From NCBI GenBank assembly GCA_937895465.1, contig CALAYY010000108.1:1-10096 (forward strand): a stretch of 10,096 bases of DNA, in the 5' to 3' direction. This DNA comes from an uncultured Clostridia bacterium (GTDB taxonomy: Bacteria; Bacillota; Clostridia; Christensenellales; DUVY01). Of this stretch, positions 1 through 5,400 are shown piece after piece. The notes under the pieces were generated by a model that saw only the letters and a list, made by a program, of their open reading frames with translations, was not told the origin of the DNA and did not search any database. Positions within the stretch are counted from its first letter, which is position 1. Every line of letters starts with the position of its first letter. A program made the translations under genes and the position numbers.

Positions 1-13
1 GCATTGAGAAAAA

Positions 14-32
14 CCCCCAGCTATGCTGGGGG
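14..32 (-). terminator. Rho-independent terminator-type hairpin, minus strand
   Basis: A perfect 8-bp stem (CCCCCAGC at 14-21 with GCTGGGGG at 25-32) closes a three-base loop. Read on the minus strand, the G-rich arm is followed directly by TTTTT, the classic intrinsic terminator layout. On the plus strand the arm is followed by CTGAG and only then by TTTTT, so it would work less well in that direction, though a bidirectional role is possible. On the minus strand it lies about 300 bases beyond the ilvC stop, behind a nearer terminator, so it may be a backup or may belong to an element in between. A hairpin end of an IS200/IS605-type element would look similar, but no transposase is visible. 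Confidence 0.65.
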
Positions 33-59
33 CTGAGTTTTTATATCTATGAGATTACG

Positions 60-136
60 GCTTATGAAAACAAAGCCTTCTTTATCAAAAGAAGGTGGCT
101 TTCGCTTTAGCGGAAGACGGATGATTTATTCTACAG
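60..136. repeat. Two-hairpin palindromic element, probable dispersed intergenic repeat
   Basis: Two adjacent stem-loops are seen directly. The first is CCTTCTTT (76-83) pairing with AAAGAAGG (88-95) over a four-base loop. The second is CTTTCGC (99-105) pairing with GCGGAAG (110-116) over TTTA, with one G-T wobble. They are separated by TGG and followed by ACGG at 117-120. From memory, many clostridial genomes carry abundant intergenic repeats with the same plan, a first hairpin ending in AGG, then GTGGC, a variable hairpin, and GACGGA. The family assignment is therefore a recollection and not a search result. The outer limits given are approximate. A 30-codon reading frame (64-156) crosses it but looks incidental. 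Confidence 0.4.
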
Positions 137-272
137 AGCAGTTTAAAGAAAACTAGGATAGACCTATCAAGTTAAAAGAACATCATATAATAAATGACTT
201 TTTGCGGGCGTTTTTTGACTCAGCTTAAAGTCCGACCAAATCGCCATAAGGCAATTTGCGTTTGATCGGCTA
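121..272. other. Gene-free, hairpin-rich intergenic DNA
   Basis: No supportable gene is seen here on either strand. It holds an imperfect palindrome at 152-172 (GATA with TATC at the core, ACT with AGT outside). It also holds a strong stem-loop at 237-258, in which CAAATCGCC faces GGCAATTTG. The one C-A mismatch of the latter on the plus strand becomes a G-U wobble on the minus strand, and short outer arms (CCGA 232-235, TCGG 266-269) extend it. GCGGGCG followed by six T at 204-216 looks like the right half of a terminator, but its matching left arm is absent. This may be degraded repeat or terminator material. Confidence 0.5.
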
Positions 273-313
273 ATAAAAAAAATTGCTTATACTTTAAAAG
301 CATAAGCAATTTT
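273..313 (-). terminator. ilvC Rho-independent terminator
   Basis: On the minus strand, about 20 bases past the ilvC stop, a 12-bp perfect stem (302-313 with 279-290) is closed by an 11-base loop and runs into an uninterrupted T tract (complement of the A run at 274-282). The stem is AT-rich, with only two G-C pairs, which weakens it, but its length and T tract make an intrinsic terminator the best reading. The loop contains CTTT/AAAG, which could lengthen the stem past one mismatch. The position directly after ilvC supports the assignment. Confidence 0.78.
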
Positions 314-333
314 ATATATTTCAAAAAACTTTT

Positions 334-1329
334 TTACTTTTCTTCGTTCCAGCTATACATTTTTCTAAGTTCTTTACCCACTTCTTCTAATTGCTGTTCG
401 CTTTCTAATTTTCTGCAAGCATTAAAGTGTGCTCTGCCGTTATTGTTCTCGGCTATCCACTTAGAAGCAAAAGTTCCGTCCTGAATTTCACTCAAAATTT
501 TCTTCATCTCTTTTTTGGTTTCGTCAGTTACAATTCTTTTGCCTGTTTCATAATCGCCAAATTCAGCTGTATCAGAAATAGAATAACGCATCATAGAAAA
601 TCCGCCCTTATAGATAAGGTCAACTATAAGCTTCATTTCATGTACGCATTCAAAATATGCGTTTTCAGGTGCATAGCCTGCTTCAACCAAAGTTTCAAAG
701 CCTGCTTTCATAAGTGCAGTTACACCGCCGCACAAAACAGCCTGTTCACCGAATAAGTCTGTTTCGGTTTCTGCTCTAAAGGTTGTTTCCAACACTCCGG
801 CACGTGAGCCGCCTATACCTGCAGCATAAGCCAACGCAACATCCAGAGCCTTACCTGTAGCATCCTGGTGAATAGCCACAAGGCAGGGAACGCCTTTTCC
901 TTCAACAAACTCGCTTCTAACGGTGTGTCCAGGACCTTTGGGTGCAATCATAAAGACATCCACATCGGCAGGAGGGGTAATCTGATTAAAATGTATATTA
1001 AAACCATGTGCAAAAGCAAGAGCCTTACCTGAACTAAGATTAGGCAGAATGCTTTGCTTGTATAACTTTGCCTGCAATTCGTCATTGACAAGTATCATAA
1101 TTATATCGGCTGCGGCTGCGGCTTTGTCGGCTGTCATAACCTTAAGCCCCGCTTGTTCTGCCTTTTTCCATGACTTTGAGCCTTCATAAAGACCTACTAT
1201 TACCTTAACACCGCTTTCGTGCAAATTAAGTGCATGAGCATGTCCTTGTGAACCGTATCCGATTACGGCAACCGTTTTGTTTTTCAAAACATTTATATCG
1301 CAATCTGACTGATAATAAATTTTGGACAT
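334..1329 (-). CDS. ilvC: Ketol-acid reductoisomerase (class I), valine/isoleucine synthesis
   Basis: This cytoplasmic enzyme isomerises and reduces 2-acetolactate (or 2-aceto-2-hydroxybutyrate) to the dihydroxy acid, using NAD(P)H and two magnesium ions, in the pathway to valine, leucine and isoleucine. The product is 331 residues, the usual size of the short class I form. An N-terminal Rossmann domain carries GYGSQGHAHA (residues 24-33), then the cofactor loop GLYEGSKSW (46-54) and the catalytic His108 in AHGFN. The helical C-terminal domain has the metal ligands Asp191 and Glu195 (DLFGEQ), Glu227 and Glu231, and substrate Ser252. The ATG at 1329 is chosen over an in-frame TTG nine bases upstream because TAAGGAG sits at the right distance for the ATG and directly abuts the TTG. 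It has its own promoter and terminator, and no other ilv or leu gene is in view. The loop has Tyr where Arg is common, but both phosphate-binding serines remain. Confidence 0.97.
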   Translation of the reverse strand: MSKIYYQSDCDINVLKNKTVAVIGYGSQGHAHALNLHESGVKVIVGLYEGSKSWKKAEQAGLKVMTADKAAAAADIIMILVNDELQAKLYKQSILPNLSSGKALAFAHGFNIHFNQITPPADVDVFMIAPKGPGHTVRSEFVEGKGVPCLVAIHQDATGKALDVALAYAAGIGGSRAGVLETTFRAETETDLFGEQAVLCGGVTALMKAGFETLVEAGYAPENAYFECVHEMKLIVDLIYKGGFSMMRYSISDTAEFGDYETGKRIVTDETKKEMKKILSEIQDGTFASKWIAENNNGRAHFNACRKLESEQQLEEVGKELRKMYSWNEEK

Positions 1330-1338
1330 AAAACACAA

Positions 1339-1345
1339 CTCCTTA
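1339..1345 (-). promoter_or_regulatory. Ribosome binding site that fixes the ilvC start
   Basis: TAAGGAG on the minus strand lies nine bases upstream of the ATG at 1329-1327, a normal spacing. The alternative TTG start at 1338 would directly abut this motif and cannot be served by it, so the shorter protein beginning MSKIYY is preferred. That start also agrees with the usual N-terminus of the family. Confidence 0.85.
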
Positions 1346-1373
1346 AAAGTTTTTATAATTATTATTTTTTATT

Positions 1374-1402
1374 ATTATATATTCATTTTGGGCAATAGTC
1401 AA
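1374..1402 (-). promoter_or_regulatory. Sigma-A-type promoter of ilvC
   Basis: On the minus strand TTGACT (1402-1397) and TATAAT (1379-1374) are separated by exactly 17 bases, five of six and six of six matches to the vegetative consensus. The predicted start of transcription is near 1367, which gives a leader of roughly 38 nt. That is too short to hold a T-box or another known attenuator, so control would have to act at initiation or through the coding region. Confidence 0.75.
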
Positions 1403-1422
1403 ACCATAAACCGCTCTAAAGT

Positions 1423-1450
1423 GTTCAAGTAAAAAATTTTTTGGGTTCAA
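1423..1450. repeat. Short direct repeat GTTCAA around an A6T6 tract
   Basis: GTTCAA occurs at 1423-1428 and again at 1445-1450, a spacing of 22 bases or about two helical turns. Between them lies a perfect AAAAAATTTTTT (1431-1442), which should be intrinsically bent. The pair sits just upstream of the ilvC -35 box and just downstream of the neighbouring gene's stop. This could be a binding site for a regulator of ilvC, but in AT-rich DNA it may be chance. Confidence 0.3.
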
Positions 1451-1456
1451 AATTAA

Positions 1457-2020
1457 TTAAACTTTTTGATAGGCTTTTTTGGTGAAAAGTTCTTTACGGA
1501 TTTGCGAGACTGTTTCTTGAGAGGATTTGTTGTTGTCAATAAAAAAATCAATATTATAGCCGTTCAAAGCAGAAAGACGGCATGTTTTTTCGGGACAGTA
1601 AAAAGCAGTAAGAGAATCTTTTTGGCTGTTGTACCGTGCAACTCCTTCCCCTGAAATCAATGAAACAATATCCTTATAGGAAAAGACGGCGGAAAGATGG
1701 TTTTTTATAGGTAAGATTAGAGAGTATGTAAGCCGATAAACAAAAATTTCAAAATCTGCCAGTAAAAAACATGTGACCTGATGATTGGAAGATAATATTT
1801 TTTTATTTTTGGTGATTTTAATTTTTAAATCCGCATCATCAAATTTTCGGGGATACGGCGCAGATAATATCTTAAATGCTTCTGGGGGGATATTAGGATT
1901 GTCAATTCCCCATCTTTCTAATGCCCATTCCTTGCAATGCGAAACAGTCTCATTAATCAAAGAATCATATTTGGACTCAAAAGGAGACGAAAAAAAAGCC
2001 TCTTTAAATTGGTTTTTCAT
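1457..2020 (-). CDS. Hypothetical protein, 187 residues
   Basis: I do not recognise this protein. It is predicted to be soluble and mixed alpha/beta. There is no signal peptide, and the most hydrophobic stretch (about residues 82-105) is broken by Asp89, Glu91 and Arg96, so a membrane segment is unlikely. It has four cysteines (29, 84, 142, 147), the last two in a C-x4-C arrangement that is too little to claim a metal site. A conserved-looking patch is KEWALERWGI (30-39). The ATG is preceded by only a weak AACGGA motif about ten bases away. A strong extended -10 promoter lies 49 bases upstream of the start. There is no clear terminator before the ilvC promoter, so some readthrough into ilvC is possible. 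That it is a real gene is supported by its length, the promoter and the tight fit between neighbours. Its function is unknown. Confidence 0.65.
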   Translation of the reverse strand: MKNQFKEAFFSSPFESKYDSLINETVSHCKEWALERWGIDNPNIPPEAFKILSAPYPRKFDDADLKIKITKNKKILSSNHQVTCFLLADFEIFVYRLTYSLILPIKNHLSAVFSYKDIVSLISGEGVARYNSQKDSLTAFYCPEKTCRLSALNGYNIDFFIDNNKSSQETVSQIRKELFTKKAYQKV

Positions 2021-2068
2021 TATTAGTTTTTCCGTTATTTTTTCTTTAGTAAAAATCTTTCAATATTT

Positions 2069-2097
2069 ATTATATCATTACAAGCTATATATTTCAA
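2069..2097 (-). promoter_or_regulatory. Extended -10 promoter of the hypothetical gene
   Basis: On the minus strand TTGAAA (2097-2092) and TATAAT (2074-2069) are spaced by 17 bases, and the -10 is preceded by TGA, giving the extended TG-N motif. The predicted start of transcription is near 2062, about 40 nt ahead of the ATG at 2020. This is one of the closest matches to consensus in the window and argues that the 187-residue gene is expressed independently. Confidence 0.7.
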
Positions 2098-2223
2098 TGC
2101 AAAAATAATAACGCATTAAAAATCAGTAAAAAAACTATAAAAACAAAAGATTGAAGATTATACCAAAAATTACAAAATTTTCATAATTATTTTCAGGCAA
2201 TAAAAAAAGGGCATATCAAACAC
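2098..2223. other. AT-rich divergent intergenic region, no gene seen
   Basis: This stretch separates the two back-to-back promoters of the hypothetical gene and rpoB. It has long A and T runs that could act as an UP element for the rpoB promoter. It also has one imperfect AT-only palindrome at 2168-2188 (AATTA against TAATT with a mismatched centre). I find no terminator or open reading frame of note. A ribosomal-protein gene, expected ahead of rpoB in Firmicutes, is not present. Confidence 0.6.
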
Positions 2224-2253
2224 TTGACAACCCTTGCCTTAGAGTGATATTAT
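2224..2253 (+). promoter_or_regulatory. Likely main promoter of rpoBC
   Basis: A perfect TTGACA (2224-2229) is followed after 18 bases by TATTAT (2248-2253), with TG at 2245-2246 giving an extended -10. The spacer is one base longer than ideal, which the extended element would offset. Transcription would begin near 2260, leaving a leader of about 200 nt before rpoB. This is the best plus-strand promoter in the region. Confidence 0.65.
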
Positions 2254-2335
2254 AACAAAATGTATTATTATCCCATTTTACGCCTTGCGACCAATTTTAG
2301 TGCCAAAAGACGATTTTTTATAAGCAGGTATTAAC

Positions 2336-2464
2336 ATGCAAGATGACCAAAATACAACTTCCAACGTTAAAAGATTATTCACATTATATTATAAATATCT
2401 TAAAATATCAATAGTTTTTCAAAAAAATTTTTATCTACATATAAAGGAGATAGTTAATGTCTGA
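2336..2464 (+). CDS. Possible 42-residue leader peptide overlapping the rpoB start
   Basis: An ATG at 2336 opens a 42-codon frame that ends in TGA at 2462-2464, eight bases inside rpoB and in a different frame. AGG at 2326-2328 gives a modest Shine-Dalgarno seven bases upstream. The peptide (starting MQDDQNTTSN) is rich in Lys, Tyr, Ile and Phe and has no recognisable domain. Ribosomes translating it would cross the rpoB ribosome binding site and stop next to the rpoB start, so it could couple translation. Against it, the composition is what AT-rich non-coding DNA yields, and nothing independent supports expression. Confidence 0.22.
   Translation: MQDDQNTTSNVKRLFTLYYKYLKISIVFQKNFYLHIKEIVNV
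2367..2395 (+). promoter_or_regulatory. Second, weaker promoter candidate for rpoB
   Basis: TTAAAA (2367-2372) and TATAAA (2390-2395) are spaced by 17 bases and would give a leader of only about 55 nt. The -35 matches consensus at four of six positions. In DNA this AT-rich such a match is expected by chance fairly often, so it is a candidate only. Confidence 0.25.
2443..2449 (+). promoter_or_regulatory. Ribosome binding site of rpoB
   Basis: AAAGGAG ends seven bases before the ATG at 2457. It is a near-perfect Shine-Dalgarno at optimal distance and confirms the start giving MSEQVKIP. Confidence 0.9.
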
Positions 2465-5400
2465 ACAAGTGAAAATTCCCGTAAAAAAAGTTAAATTTGG
2501 AAACAGGGAAAGGTATAGCTTTTCTAAAATAAAAGATGTCCTTGATATTCCATATTTGATTGAAGTTCAGAAAACATCATATCAGCACTTTTTAGATCAG
2601 GGTATACGAGAAGTTTTGGCTGACTATTCTCCCATAACAGATTTTTCCGGAAAGATTGAATTACACTTTTTGGACTATGCTTTGGATGGTGATCCCAAGT
2701 ACTCTGAGAAAGAATGTAAAGATAGAGATGCTACCTTTGCTTCTCCGCTCAAAGTAAGAGTTCGCCTCATCAACAAAGAGACCGAAGAGATAATTGATCA
2801 GGAAGTATTTATGGGAGATTTCCCGCTGATGACTCCTGCAGGCTCGTTTATTATTAACGGAGCTGAAAGAGTAGTTGTAAGCCAATTAGTAAGAAGCCCA
2901 GGTGTTTATTGTAACCGTTCTAAGGACAAGACCGGTGAAGATATTTATAACACCACCATTATCCCGACAAGAGGTGCATGGCTTGAGTTTGAAGAAGACG
3001 CAAACGGCGTATTGTGGGTGCACGTTGACCGTACAAGAAAGGTACCCCTAACCGTATTGTTAAAATCCTTGAGCATTACCGAAACACAGCTTCAAGAATT
3101 GTATGAAAAAATGGGAGCGAAAGACTTCTTTAGAGGGGTCAACGATGTAGAAGCCTTAGAAAAGCTGTTTTTAAAGAGCGGTAATAGATATTTCTTTAAC
3201 GGCATAGGCACATCCGAACAGATGATGGAAGTATTCCACAACGAGCCTATAATAAAAAACACATGTGACAAGGATTCGTCCAAAAAGGATACATCCGTTA
3301 CCACATCTGACGAGGCATTGCTTGAGCTTAACAAAAAGCTCCGTCAAGGTGACAACGTTATAGCAGAAAGTGTCAGGATATATCTATTTAACTTATTGTA
3401 TGACACCAAACGTTATGACTTATCCCGTGTAGGCAGATATAAATTTAACAAAAAGCTGTCGCTTGCTCAAAGAATACAGGGCAGAATTGCAGCCCAGGAT
3501 ATCAAAACAGCTGACGGCAAGGTTTTGGCAGTTCAGGGTGAAGAAATCATTCTCGAAACAGCCAGAGAAATTCAAAATGCAGGTATCAATGAAGTAAGCA
3601 TAATAGTTGAAGACAACAAGGTGTTTACCGTAATGGGAAATAACTTTATTGATTTGGAAAGCTATATTCAATGCGATCCCAAGGAATTGGGCGTATTGGA
3701 AAAAGTGCATTATCCCACTTTGGTAACTTTGACCAAAGGGCTAAAGACCAAAAAAGAAAAACTAGATGCAATACAGGCTAATGTTGACAGATTAAGTCCC
3801 AAGCATATTTTGCTGGACGATATAATTTCATCTGTTAATTATACTATCGGATTACACCACGATATAGGAACTGTGGATAATATCGACCACTTAGGCAACC
3901 GCCGTGTAAGGTCTGTAGGCGAATTATTGCAAAACCAATTCCGTATAGGTATTGCAAGGCTAGAAAGAGTTATCCGTGAAAGAATGCAGATTCAGGATAA
4001 TAAGGAATTAACCCCTCAATCCTTGATTAATATCAGACCGGTAAGCAGTGCAATAAAAGAATTCTTTGGGTCTTCTCAGCTTTCGCAGTTTATGGATCAA
4101 TCCAATCCTATAGCAGAGCTTACCCATAAGAGAAAGTTATCTGCATTAGGACCGGGCGGACTTAACAGAGAAAGAGCAAGTTTTGACGTGCGTGACGTTC
4201 ACTACTCGCATTATGGACGCTTATGTCCTATAGAAACCCCAGAAGGTCAAAATATCGGACTTATCAGCTCGCTTTCAACTTATGCAAGAATTAATGAATA
4301 CGGCTTTATAGAAACGCCGTATAGAAAGGTTGACCAAATCAAGAAAAAGGTAACAGATGAAGTATATTATCTTGCAGCGGATGACGAAGATAATTATATT
4401 GTGGCACAGGCTAACGAACCTTTGGATGAAAATCAATGGTTTGCACGCTCCCGTGTTATGTCTAGGTACCTAGATGAAATAGCAGAAATTGACCGCAATA
4501 AGATACAGTTTATGGACGTTTCCCCCAGACAGCTTGTTTCAGTGGCAACCTCCCTTATTCCGTTTTTGGAAAACGATGATACCAACCGTGCTTTGATGGG
4601 CTCAAACATGCAAAGACAAGCAGTTCCGCTTTTGAAAACAGAAGCACCTATTATAGGTACAGGTATGGAGCATAAGGTTGCTTACGACAGCGGTGTTATG
4701 GTTTTATCTAAGCGTGAAGGTATAGTTGATTATGTATCAGCTGACGAGATAGTCGTAAAAACCCCGACAGGCGAAAAAGACAGATATGTAATGCAAAAAT
4801 TCCAAAGATCCAATCAAGGCACTTGTATCAATCAAAAGCCTTTGGTTCATAAAGGCGATAAGGTTTTAAATGGCAGTGTACTGGCGGACGGACCTTCTAC
4901 TGATAATACAGAATTAGCTTTGGGAAAAAACATCAGAGTTGCATTTATGTCTTGGGGCGGATACAACTATGAGGACGCTATCCTTATTAGTAAAGAGCTT
5001 GTTCAGGACGATGTGTTTACCTCTATTCATATTGAAGAATATGAAATGGAAGCAAGAGACACCAAACTAGGCCCTGAAGAAATTACCCGTGATATCCCCA
5101 ATGTAGGCGAAGATGTATTAAAGGATTTGGACGAAGAAGGTATTATTCGTATCGGAGCGGAAGTAAGAGCAGGAGATATCTTAGTAGGTAAGGTTACACC
5201 CAAGGGTGAAACAGACCCCACTCCCGAAGAAAGACTGCTTAGAGCAATCTTTGGAGAGAAAGCAAGAGATGTCAGAGATACTTCTTTGAGAGTGCCTCAC
5301 GGCGAGGGCGGTATTGTTGTAGATGTCAAAATATTTACCCGTGCCAATAAAGACGAGCTTAATCCTGGTGTTCACAAGCTGGTAAGAGTATATATAGCCC

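Larger units (their letters stand above)
2254..2456 (+). promoter_or_regulatory. Long untranslated leader of rpoB
   Basis: About 200 nt would be transcribed ahead of rpoB from the promoter at 2224-2253. I found no stable GC-rich hairpin and no match to a known riboswitch or to the L10-binding leader. A run of six T (2314-2319) follows a stretch with only weak pairing, so attenuation is not supported. The leader does contain a 42-codon reading frame (2336-2464) and a second promoter candidate (2367-2395). Such length is unexplained by the ribosome binding site alone. Confidence 0.4.

Noticed and set aside
64..156. 30-codon plus-strand frame (MKTKPSLSKEG...)
   Set aside because: It runs through the two-hairpin palindromic module, has only a weak ribosome binding site, and is better explained as repeat sequence.
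186..191. TATAAT on the plus strand beyond ilvC
   Set aside because: No -35-like hexamer is present at 16 to 18 bases upstream and no gene follows in that direction.
204..216. GCGGGCG followed by six T as a plus-strand terminator
   Set aside because: The matching CGCCCGC arm is missing upstream, so no stem can form; at most it is a relic.
427..756. Plus-strand 109-codon frame inside ilvC
   Set aside because: It lies wholly antisense to a certain gene and gives a composition typical of reverse-complement frames.
334..1338. Longer ilvC from a TTG start (MCFMSK)
   Set aside because: The TTG abuts the Shine-Dalgarno motif with no spacing, while the ATG nine bases on is spaced correctly and matches the family N-terminus.
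1330..1367. T-box or other attenuator in the ilvC leader
   Set aside because: The predicted leader is only about 38 nt and has no hairpins, too short for any known amino-acid-sensing leader.
1785..2108. Plus-strand 107-codon frame opposite the hypothetical gene
   Set aside because: It has no good ribosome binding site, overlaps the minus-strand gene and its promoter, and its product is low-complexity; it is a shadow frame.
2176..2190. CodY-box-like sequence upstream of rpoB
   Set aside because: It matches the 15-base consensus at only about 11 positions in very AT-rich DNA and lies by rpoB rather than ilvC, so it is likely chance.
2281..2319. Attenuator ending in the T6 run of the rpoB leader
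   Set aside because: I could not find a stem of more than about four pairs immediately before the T run.
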